From: Nostocoides_A vanveenii
Lineage (GTDB): Bacteria > Actinomycetota > Actinomycetes > Actinomycetales > Dermatophilaceae
Direction of reading: 5' to 3'
NCBI RefSeq assembly: GCF_039531165.1
Contig: NZ_BAAAPN010000103.1
Location: forward strand, 14,774-78,773
Length of the DNA: 64,000 nt
The notes under the pieces were generated by a model, which was not told the DNA's origin, did not search any database, and worked only from the letters and a program-made list of their open reading frames with translations. Made by a program: the position numbers and the translations under genes. Below, piece after piece: positions 44,130 to 54,065 of this stretch; position 1 is the stretch's first letter, and each line of letters starts with the position of its first letter.

Positions 44130-45517
44130 GCCCTGCCGACAGCAGCTTCCTCTATCTGGAGGATGTCAGCGCCCCGATGCATATCGGCCAGGTGCTGATC
44201 TTCGACCAACCCGAGGGATTCACTGGAGCGTCGGCCGTCACCGCCATCGCCGCGCGCCTGTCGGACCTACCCCGCTATCGGCAGCGGGTCCGGTCGGTGC
44301 CCGGCCGCCTGGCCGGCCCGGTGTGGAGCGACGACCCCGACTTCGACATCGACTATCACGTGCGCCGGTCCGCGGTGCCGCGTCCGGGCACCGAGGAGCA
44401 ACTCGCGGAATTCGTCGCGCGGGTCAGCGCCCGGCCCCTGGACCGGGACCGGCCGCTGTGGGAGTGCTATGTCGTCGAGGGCCTCACCGGTGGCCGTTTC
44501 GCCCTGGTCACCAAGGTGCATCAGGCCCTGATCGACTCCATTTCCACCCGCGACATCGTCGGCCTCAGCCCCGACCCAAGGGCGCGCTTCGGCGCCCCTG
44601 AGCCGTGGTCGCCCCGGCCTGAACCGGGCAACCGCGATCTGCTCACCGACGCCATCGGCCAACTCGTCAGCCGCCCCACGGGTGTTCGCGACACCCTGCG
44701 CGCGGGCATCGGCGAACTGCGCGCGACGGCCGGCCGGGTCGGCCGGGTCGGCTCGGTTCTGGCGCGCTCAGCGACCCGCCCCACGTCCCGCGGTGCGTTC
44801 GAGGTCACGCCGGCGTCGGCGCGCCGCTATCGGATGCACACGGCTGACCTCGCCGATTTTCGCGAGGTCCGCACCGCTTTTGCGACCGCCGGTCGCGAGT
44901 TGCCCAGCATCCACGCGATCATCCTGACCGTCATCGCCGGCGCCTTGCGCGTCTGGCTGCAGGGTCGCGGCGAGCACATCCGGGCCGACCGGTCGGTGCG
45001 CGCCATGGTCCCGGCCACCACGGCGGCCGGCGAGATGGTCGCCGTCTTCGTCGACCTGCCCATCGGTGAGGCATCGCCCCTCGTGCGCCTGCACCAGATC
45101 GAGTTCAGCCTCGCTCACCAGGTGCGCACCGAGCAGGGGATGCGCGCCGTCGACCTGGCCGCCATGGGCGGCTCGGCCCCGCCCGCTCTGCACGCCCTCG
45201 GCGTGCGGCTGGGATCGTCTCTCTCGCAACGACTTTTCGACCTCGTCATCACCAATGTCCCGGGTCCGCAGCGCCGGATGTATGGCGATGGCGTGCCACT
45301 CCTCGCCACCTATCCGGTCCTTCCGCTCACCCGTGGCAATGCGCTGGCCATCGGGATGACCAGCTATCTGGGCGTCGTGCACTTCGGTATCGTCGCCGAC
45401 CGCGATGCCGTTCCCGATATCGACCAGATCAGCGCCGGCCTGACCGAAGCCCTCGAGGAGCTGCGCGACTGGATCGCCCGCGACCCATCCACCACCAAAG
45501 GATTCAGGGATGACTGA
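44114..45517 (+). CDS. WS/DGAT-type acyltransferase homologue with altered active site
   Basis: The 467-residue protein has the overall WS/DGAT pattern: LSPADSSFLYLEDVSAPMHI, the RPLDRDRPLWECYVVEGL (PLW) motif and NVPGPQRRMYG near the C-terminus. Active enzymes make wax esters or triacylglycerol with an HHxxxDG motif. Here it reads KVHQALIDSIS, so His136 is kept, the second His is Gln137 and the Gly is Ser142, although Asp141 remains. Catalysis is therefore doubtful. The GTG start overlaps the CpaE-like gene by 16 nt in another frame; its end overlaps the next gene by 8 nt. Confidence 0.88.
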   Translation: MVDRLSPADSSFLYLEDVSAPMHIGQVLIFDQPEGFTGASAVTAIAARLSDLPRYRQRVRSVPGRLAGPVWSDDPDFDIDYHVRRSAVPRPGTEEQLAEFVARVSARPLDRDRPLWECYVVEGLTGGRFALVTKVHQALIDSISTRDIVGLSPDPRARFGAPEPWSPRPEPGNRDLLTDAIGQLVSRPTGVRDTLRAGIGELRATAGRVGRVGSVLARSATRPTSRGAFEVTPASARRYRMHTADLADFREVRTAFATAGRELPSIHAIILTVIAGALRVWLQGRGEHIRADRSVRAMVPATTAAGEMVAVFVDLPIGEASPLVRLHQIEFSLAHQVRTEQGMRAVDLAAMGGSAPPALHALGVRLGSSLSQRLFDLVITNVPGPQRRMYGDGVPLLATYPVLPLTRGNALAIGMTSYLGVVHFGIVADRDAVPDIDQISAGLTEALEELRDWIARDPSTTKGFRDD

Positions 45518-45920
45518 AATTCGCCTCTACTTGCCCGGCACCGCGGACGACCTGGACGCCCTCCTGCGTGACGGGCGCCTCGAGGTGGCGGGGCGAACGG
45601 CATACGGGGTCAGCCCGGGGTTGGTCGCGGCGACGCCGCGGGCCGATGAGGAGGAACGCGAGTATGCCGCGTTCCTGGAGGCCGCCGACGCCGCCGGTGC
45701 TGCGGATGACGGGGCCGGGCGCGTGGTGGTGCTGTCGATCGACCTACCCGAGCCCGAGATCAGCTGGCCGCGGGAGGGGCACTTCGTCACCCTGTCCGGC
45801 ACCATCGCGCGGCGCGACCTGGTCGCCATCCACCTCGGGGAAGAGCCTGGTCCCGATGCCGACCTGCTGTGGTACGACGCGACCGAGGCCGCCGCTGCGG
45901 TGGAGTTGTTGCGCGGGTAG
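45510..45920 (+). CDS. Conserved protein, DUF6912-like
   Basis: The 136-residue acidic protein begins with MTEIRLYLPGTADDLDALL, contains YAAFLEAADAA, VVVLSIDLPEPEISWPREG and the final LLWYDATEAAAAVELL. It resembles a small actinobacterial family (DUF6912-like) of unknown function. It overlaps the acyltransferase gene by 8 nt, so it is coupled to it. Confidence 0.7.
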   Translation: MTEIRLYLPGTADDLDALLRDGRLEVAGRTAYGVSPGLVAATPRADEEEREYAAFLEAADAAGAADDGAGRVVVLSIDLPEPEISWPREGHFVTLSGTIARRDLVAIHLGEEPGPDADLLWYDATEAAAAVELLRG

Positions 45921-45941
45921 GGGGTCGCCGCCCGCCCGAAG

Positions 45942-45961
45942 TAGGCTGGTCGAAAGTTCGA
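45942..45961 (+). promoter_or_regulatory. pruA promoter: TAGGCT box with adjacent TCGAAAGTTCGA inverted repeat
   Basis: TAGGCT (45942-45947) lies 28 nt before the pruA ATG. TCGAAAGTTCGA (45950-45961) has 5-bp arms around AG and sits where transcription would start, directly before the AGGAGG ribosome site. It looks like an operator. Confidence 0.45.
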
Positions 45962-45975
45962 GGAGGAGCCGAGAT

Positions 45976-47604
<1,629 letters not shown>

Positions 47605-47658
47605 GCACGCGGCGCGCTCGGGTCGACGGCGGTGAGATCCGCTGCGGCAGTGGCGTAG

Positions 47659-47664
47659 TAGGTT
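47659..47664 (+). promoter_or_regulatory. -10 box (TAGGTT)
   Basis: TAGGTT lies 8 nt before the ATG at 47673, a leaderless geometry. Confidence 0.45.
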
Positions 47665-47672
47665 TTCCGCTC

Positions 47673-48170
47673 ATGAAGATCACGGAGGCCGCCGATCTCG
47701 ACGCATCCGTGGAAGAGGTCTTCGCCCTGCGCACGACCGAGGCTTTCCAGGACGAGAAGTGCGCGCGGTCGAGCCCCCTGCGGCATACGGTCGTGATCCA
47801 CCGTGAAGGCGACCACACGATCATTCATACCGTCCGGGCGATGGCCACCGACGCCCTCCCGGAGGCTGCCCAGCGAGCCACGGGCGCGGAACTCCATGTC
47901 GATGAGACCCAGGACTGGGGGCCGGCCGATGCGGACGGCAGCAGGTCCGCCGATGTCTGGATCCGGCTGCGCGGACTACCCGTCACCCTCACCGGCACGC
48001 TGACCTTGTCGCCGACCGCTGCCGGCTCGCATCAGGCGCTCGCCGGCAGCCTCCGAGCGGCCATACCGATCGTCGGCGGGCGGATCGAGCACTATGCGGC
48101 GATGGCGATCACCCGTGGCTTCGACATCGAGGCTCAGCTGGTCGGGGAGAGCCTGCGCGGAGGACGGTGA
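47673..48170 (+). CDS. DUF2505 family protein
   Basis: The 165-residue protein has a START/SRPBCC-like pattern seen in the actinobacterial DUF2505 family: MKITEAADLDASVEEVFALR, CARSSPLRHTVVIHREGDH and a C-terminal helix VGGRIEHYAAMAITRGFDIE. Such folds bind hydrophobic ligands; the function is unknown. It is a single gene with its own leaderless -10 box. Confidence 0.85.
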   Translation: MKITEAADLDASVEEVFALRTTEAFQDEKCARSSPLRHTVVIHREGDHTIIHTVRAMATDALPEAAQRATGAELHVDETQDWGPADADGSRSADVWIRLRGLPVTLTGTLTLSPTAAGSHQALAGSLRAAIPIVGGRIEHYAAMAITRGFDIEAQLVGESLRGGR

Positions 48171-48181
48171 TCACGGCGCCG

Positions 48182-48210
48182 TGTGGACAAACTTCGCTGG
48201 CTGTGGACAA
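48182..48210 (-). promoter_or_regulatory. Pair of perfect DnaA boxes, 20-bp period
   Basis: TGTGGACAA at 48182-48190 and 48202-48210 (TTGTCCACA on the minus strand), spaced 20 bp, near two helical turns. Both lie upstream of the -10 box (48238) of the small-protein operon. Confidence 0.65.
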
Positions 48211-48237
48211 CGAGGTGGTGCCGACGGTGCCCGTCAC

Positions 48238-48243
48238 TAGGGT
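48238..48243 (+). promoter_or_regulatory. -10 box (TAGGGT)
   Basis: TAGGGT lies 6 nt before the ATG at 48250, a leaderless geometry. Confidence 0.45.
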
Positions 48244-48249
48244 GGTTCC

Positions 48250-48543
48250 ATGCCGCAGTCCCAGCGCCCCTCGGACCTCGGCGTGGTGCTCGATCGCCTC
48301 GCCGATCGCTGCGACGCCGCCGTGGAGTCGCTCCTGCTCACTGTCCCAGTTGCCGGCGACCGCGAGACGCAACTGGCGCTCGAGGGCTATCTGGATCAGC
48401 TGATGGACACGCTGCGCATGCTCGCCGCGACCGGGCGCGAGACCCGGGCGCGGCTCGTCGTCACTGCGCTTGATCAGAGCGTTTGGCCCGCCGGGCCGGT
48501 GCGGCTCAATGGGCGCCAAGGGTCGCCGGGACGGTCGCGATGA
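48250..48543 (+). CDS. Small helical protein of unknown function
   Basis: The 97-residue protein is predicted all-helical (VVLDRLADRCDAAVESLLL; LALEGYLDQLMDTLRMLA), without a signal peptide. It resembles no family I know. It is translationally coupled to the next gene by an ATGA overlap, and the two probably form a complex. The promoter region has two perfect DnaA boxes. Confidence 0.65.
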   Translation: MPQSQRPSDLGVVLDRLADRCDAAVESLLLTVPVAGDRETQLALEGYLDQLMDTLRMLAATGRETRARLVVTALDQSVWPAGPVRLNGRQGSPGRSR

Positions 48544-49058
48544 GCCAATCCGATCCCGCCTCGCTCGCCGAGGCCGCCCGCATTCTGCGCCGGCTCGCCG
48601 ACGACCTCGAGGAGTCCGCAGCGGCCCTTGGCTCAACGGCGCGAGGCCCGGTCAATGCCGATCCGGCCGGGGTCCCCGGAGCCGGCGTGAGGCAGCTTCG
48701 GGCCGTGTGCGAAGCGACGGCGGCCGGCGCTCGTGGCGGGGGAAGCGCCCTGCAGAAGACGGCGTATGCCCTCGCCGACCACGCGCATGCCCGCTCGGCA
48801 CTCGCCGACGGGGCCCGCGCCGCGGGTCTCGCCGTTGCGGACGCCCCGCACGAGAGCACGCCGCGCCTCACCCTGACGCCGGGTATCGCTGGGATCGCCG
48901 ACGCCGAGCAGGTCGCGGCTCGCGCCCGGGTCCTCGTCGAGTTCACCGAACGCCGCCGCGCGCTCGCCGAGAGCCACGGCTGCCGTGAGGCGGCGCTCCG
49001 CGACCGGCTACGCGAGTTGACCGCCACCCTGGAGGAAGTCGCGCGGACCTTGCGCTGA
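48540..49058 (+). CDS. Helical, Ala/Arg-rich protein of unknown function
   Basis: The 172-residue protein is helical with heptad-like stretches (SLAEAARILRRLADDLEES; LRDRLRELTATLEEVARTLR) and a central Ala/Gly-rich region. The size and pairing recall WXG100/ESX-type partner proteins, but no WxG motif is visible, so I do not assign it there. It overlaps the upstream 97-residue gene by 4 nt. Confidence 0.65.
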   Translation: MSQSDPASLAEAARILRRLADDLEESAAALGSTARGPVNADPAGVPGAGVRQLRAVCEATAAGARGGGSALQKTAYALADHAHARSALADGARAAGLAVADAPHESTPRLTLTPGIAGIADAEQVAARARVLVEFTERRRALAESHGCREAALRDRLRELTATLEEVARTLR

Positions 49059-49097
49059 TGTCGGACAGCCCGATTCGGCGGCGCACGGGGTGGCGGC

Positions 49098-49103
49098 TAC
49101 CCT
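49098..49103 (+). promoter_or_regulatory. -10 box (TACCCT) of the glutamate dehydrogenase gene
   Basis: TACCCT lies about 50 nt upstream of the GTG at 49153, followed by GGCAGGGCAGGGCAG repeats and an AAAAGG ribosome site. Confidence 0.4.
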
Positions 49104-49152
49104 GGCAGGGCAGGGCAGCGACGCCCCGGACAAATGAAAAGGTGTCTTTCCA

Positions 49153-52100
49153 GTGTCGACAATGACGTCCCACGACTCCCAGACCCGCGCCGAGTTGATC
49201 ACCGAGGCGGCCAATCTCGCGACCGCGGCCGGTGCGCCGCCGATGCAGGGCTTCCTTCAGGACTACTACCGTCACGTGCCCGTCGACGAGCTGCGCCGAC
49301 GCACGCCAGAAGACCTGCTGTCGTTGGCCGTGGGGCAGCGCGAACTCGCCCGGCACCGACCCGCCGGCACCGCCTCGGTGCGCTGCTTCAACCCGACGCT
49401 CGACGCCGACGGCTGGACCAGCTCGCACACCGTCGTCCAGATCGTCACCGACGACATGCCCTTTCTCGTCGACTCGGTCAATGCCGTGCTCGCCACCATG
49501 AATCGCCCGGTCCATCTGGTCATTCACCCCGTCCTGCAGGTCGAGCGCGACGCCACCGGAGACCTGGTCGGCATCATCGCCGGCGATGCCGAGGCCCAGG
49601 CCGGACGCGCCGTCGGTGTGCTGGCCGAGTCCTGGATGCATGTCGAGATCGACCGGGAGTCCCACGCGTCCGATCGCGACGAGATCGAAGGCCGGTTGCG
49701 CGCCGCGCTCTCCGATGTCCGGGAAGCCGTCGAGGACTGGCCGAAGATGCAGGCCCGGGCCCGGCAGGTCGCCGCCGACATCACCGCGGACCCACCCGCC
49801 GGGATCGACGACGGTGAAGCCCACGAGGCCGTCGAGCTGCTGGCCTGGCTGGCCGACAACCACTTCACCTTCCTCGCCGCGCGTGACTACCGGCTCGGGC
49901 CGGTCGAGGGCGGCACCGGGCTGATCCCGGTGCCGGGCAGCGGGTTGGGACTGTTGCGTTCCGACCCGCCGATGGGTCAGCCGCGTCCGCCGCTGAACGA
50001 GACCGTGCTGCGCAAGGCCCGCGAGCCGCGCCTGGTCTTCGTTACCAAGGCCAACTCGCGCGCCACGGTGCACCGGCCGGTCTATATGGACTATGTGGGG
50101 GTCAAAACCTTTGACGAGCACGGCACGGTCGTGGGGGAGCGCCGGTTCCTCGGCCTGTTCACCGCGAGCGCGTATGCCGAATCCATCTTGCGCGTGCCCT
50201 TCCTCGCCGACAAGGTGACCTCCGTCCTGCGCACGGCCGGCTATTCCGAGGGCTCCCACTCCGCGAAGGACCTGCTCGGGATCTTCGAGGAGTACCCCCG
50301 CGACGAGCTCTTCCAGGCGGACGGCGATCAGCTGCTGGAGGTCGCCACCTCGGTGCTCAATCTCGCGGAGAAGCACCGCACCCGCGTCTTCCTGCGGCCC
50401 GACGACTACGGCCGGTTCGTCTCGGCGCTGGTCTTCATTCCCCGGGATCGGTACAACACCGCCGTCCGGCTCAGTGTCGAGTCGATCCTGAGGGAGGCCG
50501 TGGGGGCGGTGGGCGTCGAATACACCACCCGGGTCTCGGAATCCCATCTCGCGCAAGTGCACTACGTTCTGCGTCTCGAGCCGGGCACTCGCGTCCCCGA
50601 TGTCGACGTCGATGCCCTCGAGGCCCGCATCGCCGCGGCCACCCGGACGTGGGATGAGGACTTCGCGGGCGCCTCCGTCCGCGAGTTCGGTGAGGAGGAG
50701 GCCGCGCGCCTGGTCAGCACGTATGCCGGCGCCTTCCCCACCGCATACAAGGAGGACTTCGAGGTCCGCCAGGGCGTCGCCGACCTGCACCACCTCGAGG
50801 CCCTGCCCGACCCGGATTCGACCCGCATGGTGCTCTACAAGCCGCGTTGGAAGCCCGACACCGAGCGTCGCTTCAAGATCTTCCGGCGCGAACAGGTGAC
50901 CTTGACCCGGGTGCTCCCGCTATTCACCGATATGGGCGTCGAGGTCGTCGACGAGCGACCGTATGAGGTGGCACGCGCCGATGGCACCCGCCTGCACGTC
51001 TACGACTTCGGCCTGCGGGTGCGTGACGGTGCCGTGTGGAGCTCGATGACCCACGCCCGCCTGCGCGAACTCTTCGAGGACGCCGTCGCGGCCGTGTGGG
51101 CCGGTCGCGCGGAGTCCGACGGTTTCAACACGCTGGTGCTGCGCTCGCAGTTGACCTGGCGCCAGGTGGTCATCCTGCGCACGATCGCGAAGTACCTGCG
51201 CCAGACCCGGCCCGCCTTCTCCGAGAACTATCTCCAGAACGCCCTGATCCACAACTGGCGGATCGCTGCCGACCTGGTCGCGCTCTTCGAGGCGCGGTTC
51301 GATCCGGCCGGCTCCGCGGACGACCGACCGGCCTGCGAGGAGGCGATCGCCGAGCGCATCGTCGACGCCCTCGATTCGGTCACCTCGCTGGACGAGGACC
51401 GCATCATCCGGGCCTTCCTCGGGGTCATCCGCGCAACCTTGCGCACGAACTACTACCAGCGCGACGCCCACGGGGCGCCCAAGGCTTATGTCTCGCTGAA
51501 GTTGGACCCGCAGAAGGTGCCGGAACTCCCGGCTCCGCGGCCGGCATACGAGATCTGGGTTTACAGCCCGCGCGTCGAGGGCGTGCACCTGCGCTTCGGC
51601 CCGGTCGCTCGCGGCGGCCTGCGCTGGAGCGACCGGCGCGACGACTTCCGCACCGAAGTGCTGGGCCTGGTCAAGGCCCAGATGGTCAAGAACGCCGTGA
51701 TCGTGCCGACCGGCTCCAAGGGCGGCTTCTTTGCCAAGCAACTGCCCGATAACAGTGACCGCGACGCGTGGCTGGCCGAGGGCATCGCGTCCTACCGAAT
51801 CTTCATCAGCGGCCTGCTCGACCTGACCGACAACCGGGTCAGCGACGAGGTCGTCCCGCCCGCCGATGTCGTGCGGCACGACGGCGACGACCCGTATCTC
51901 GTGGTTGCCGCCGACAAGGGCACGGCCAGCTTCTCCGATATCGCCAACAGCGTCAGCCAGGACTATGGCTTCTGGCTCGATGACGCCTTCGCCTCCGGCG
52001 GCTCCAGCGGCTACGACCACAAGGGCATGGGGATCACCGCCCGCGGGGCGTGGGAATCGGTCAAGCGGCACTTCCGCGAGTTCGGCCATGACACCCAGAC

Positions 52101-54030
52101 CGAGGACTTCACCACGGTGGGCATCGGCGACATGAGCGGTGACGTCTTCGGCAACGGGATGCTGCTCTCGCACCACATTCGCCTGATCGCCGCCTTCGAT
52201 CACCGGCACGTCTTCCTCGACCCCAACCCGGTCGCCGCGACGTCGTTCGCCGAGCGGCAGCGCCTGTTCGACCTGCCCCGCTCGTCGTGGGGCGACTACG
52301 ACACTGCCGTGATCTCCGAGGGGGGCGGTGTCTATCCGCGGACGGCCAAGTCGGTACCCATCACGGCGCCGGTCGCCGAAGCACTAGGGATCGACTCCGG
52401 GGTCCGCGCCATGACGCCGGCCGAGTTGATCCACGCGATCCTGCTCGCGCCCGCCGACCTGCTGTGGAATGGCGGCATCGGCACCTATGTCAAGGCGAGC
52501 ACCGAGAGCAATGGCGAGATCGGTGACCGCGCCAATGACGCCATCCGCGTCGACGGCCGAGACCTGCGGGTCCGGGTCGTCGGCGAGGGCGGCAACCTCG
52601 GCTTCTCGCAGCACGGACGCATCGAGGCGGCCCGCCATGGCATCCGGATCAATACCGATGCCATCGACAACTCGGCCGGCGTGGACACCTCCGACCACGA
52701 GGTCAACATCAAGATCCTGCTCAGCCAGGTGGTTCGCGACGGCGATCTGACTCTCAAACAGCGCAACGAGATCCTCGCCTCGATGACCGATGACGTGGCG
52801 CATGCCGTGCTGCGCGACAACTACGAGCAGAACGTCCTGCTCGGGAATGCCCGGGCCCAGCAATTCGCGATGGTGCCGGTCCACCAGCGGCTGATCCACG
52901 AACTCGAGGACCGGGGCGACCTCAACCGGGAGTTGGAGTTCCTGCCCTCCGATGTGGAGCTCGCGAAGCGGGCCGAGGAGCAGGCCGGCTTGTCCTCGCC
53001 CGAGTTCTCGGTGCTGGTCGCCTACGCGAAGCTGGCGCTCAAGCACGATCTGCTGCAGACCACGCTGCCCGACGATCCCTGGCTGGAGCAAACGCTGCGC
53101 GGCTACTTCCCGCCGCTGGTCGGCGAGCGCTTCCCCGGCGCGGTCGACGCCCATCCGCTCAAACGCGAGATCATCACGACGGCGATCGCCAACTCCCTGG
53201 TCAACCGCGGCGGGATCACCTTCGCCTTCCGCGCGGCCGAGGAAACGGGAGCGACCACCGAGCAGATCGCGCGGGCCTTCGTGATCGCGCGCGAGATCTT
53301 CGGTGCCGCGGGCTATCTGTCGGCCGTCGAAGCCCTCGACAACCAGGTGGGCACGGACGTCCAGACGGATCTCTATCTGGAGTTGCGCCGGCTGCTCGAC
53401 CGGGCGGTGCGGTGGCTCGTGGTCAGCCGCCCGGCGGGCCTCGACCTCTCCACCGAGATCGCGCGCTTCCGCCCGATCATCGCCGAGTGGGCACCGAAGA
53501 TTCCCGACTTCCTGGTGGGCAGCGAGCGCGAACGTTTGGATCGCAATACCGCCGCCCGCGTCGAGCAAGGCGTCCCGGAAGACATCGCGGCGCGCCGGTC
53601 GGCGCTGCTGGACTGCTACTCCCTGCTCGACATCGTCGAGATCGCCACCGAGACCGGGCACGACCCGTCGGTGATCATCCCGCTCTATTTCCAGATCTCC
53701 GAGCGCCTGGGCGTGGATAACCTCCTTGGCAAAATCACCCTGCTCTCGCGGGAGAATCGTTGGGATTCGCTGGCGCGTGGCGCCCTCCGAGACGACCTGT
53801 ACGGCATCCTCGAAGGCATCACGCGCTCGGTGCTGGCGGGCGCGGAGCCGGGCTCGGCCGGGCCGGAGGACCTGATCGAGCACTGGCTCGACGCCAACCG
53901 CGACTCGCTCGAGCGCGCGCACCGCTCCTTGCGCGGCATCGACCGCATGGACCGGCCGGGCATCTCTGCCTTGTCCGTAGCGCTGCGCGTGCTCCGGACC
54001 GTCGTAAAGTCGGGGTCGGCCGATCACTGA
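49153..54030 (+). CDS. gdh2: Large (180-kDa class) NAD-specific glutamate dehydrogenase
   Basis: Converts glutamate to 2-oxoglutarate and ammonia with NAD. At 1625 residues it has the full length of the GDH180 class. The long N-terminal ACT-like/allosteric region (about 1-700; VQIVTDDMPFLVDSVNAVLA) is followed by the catalytic domain (VARGGLRWSDRRDDFRTEVL; VPTGSKGGFFAKQLP; GGIGTYVKASTESN; GEGGNLGFSQHGRIEAA) and a C-terminal helical domain. Such enzymes are controlled by phosphorylation and FHA protein binding in mycobacteria. Start GTG 49153 is used; ATG 49162 is possible. The preceding pruA gene would supply glutamate. Confidence 0.97.
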   Translation: MSTMTSHDSQTRAELITEAANLATAAGAPPMQGFLQDYYRHVPVDELRRRTPEDLLSLAVGQRELARHRPAGTASVRCFNPTLDADGWTSSHTVVQIVTDDMPFLVDSVNAVLATMNRPVHLVIHPVLQVERDATGDLVGIIAGDAEAQAGRAVGVLAESWMHVEIDRESHASDRDEIEGRLRAALSDVREAVEDWPKMQARARQVAADITADPPAGIDDGEAHEAVELLAWLADNHFTFLAARDYRLGPVEGGTGLIPVPGSGLGLLRSDPPMGQPRPPLNETVLRKAREPRLVFVTKANSRATVHRPVYMDYVGVKTFDEHGTVVGERRFLGLFTASAYAESILRVPFLADKVTSVLRTAGYSEGSHSAKDLLGIFEEYPRDELFQADGDQLLEVATSVLNLAEKHRTRVFLRPDDYGRFVSALVFIPRDRYNTAVRLSVESILREAVGAVGVEYTTRVSESHLAQVHYVLRLEPGTRVPDVDVDALEARIAAATRTWDEDFAGASVREFGEEEAARLVSTYAGAFPTAYKEDFEVRQGVADLHHLEALPDPDSTRMVLYKPRWKPDTERRFKIFRREQVTLTRVLPLFTDMGVEVVDERPYEVARADGTRLHVYDFGLRVRDGAVWSSMTHARLRELFEDAVAAVWAGRAESDGFNTLVLRSQLTWRQVVILRTIAKYLRQTRPAFSENYLQNALIHNWRIAADLVALFEARFDPAGSADDRPACEEAIAERIVDALDSVTSLDEDRIIRAFLGVIRATLRTNYYQRDAHGAPKAYVSLKLDPQKVPELPAPRPAYEIWVYSPRVEGVHLRFGPVARGGLRWSDRRDDFRTEVLGLVKAQMVKNAVIVPTGSKGGFFAKQLPDNSDRDAWLAEGIASYRIFISGLLDLTDNRVSDEVVPPADVVRHDGDDPYLVVAADKGTASFSDIANSVSQDYGFWLDDAFASGGSSGYDHKGMGITARGAWESVKRHFREFGHDTQTEDFTTVGIGDMSGDVFGNGMLLSHHIRLIAAFDHRHVFLDPNPVAATSFAERQRLFDLPRSSWGDYDTAVISEGGGVYPRTAKSVPITAPVAEALGIDSGVRAMTPAELIHAILLAPADLLWNGGIGTYVKASTESNGEIGDRANDAIRVDGRDLRVRVVGEGGNLGFSQHGRIEAARHGIRINTDAIDNSAGVDTSDHEVNIKILLSQVVRDGDLTLKQRNEILASMTDDVAHAVLRDNYEQNVLLGNARAQQFAMVPVHQRLIHELEDRGDLNRELEFLPSDVELAKRAEEQAGLSSPEFSVLVAYAKLALKHDLLQTTLPDDPWLEQTLRGYFPPLVGERFPGAVDAHPLKREIITTAIANSLVNRGGITFAFRAAEETGATTEQIARAFVIAREIFGAAGYLSAVEALDNQVGTDVQTDLYLELRRLLDRAVRWLVVSRPAGLDLSTEIARFRPIIAEWAPKIPDFLVGSERERLDRNTAARVEQGVPEDIAARRSALLDCYSLLDIVEIATETGHDPSVIIPLYFQISERLGVDNLLGKITLLSRENRWDSLARGALRDDLYGILEGITRSVLAGAEPGSAGPEDLIEHWLDANRDSLERAHRSLRGIDRMDRPGISALSVALRVLRTVVKSGSADH

Positions 54031-54051
54031 GGTCCGGACACCTTGACCGGG

Positions 54052-54057
54052 TAGGCT
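54052..54057 (+). promoter_or_regulatory. -10 box (TAGGCT) of pdtaS
   Basis: TAGGCT lies 8 nt before the GTG at 54066, a leaderless geometry that decides the start. Confidence 0.5.
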
Positions 54058-54065
54058 CCCCGCTC

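Noticed and set aside
48540..49058. ESX/WXG100 secretion partner
   Set aside because: Helical and paired, but no WxG motif and no Esx secretion genes nearby.
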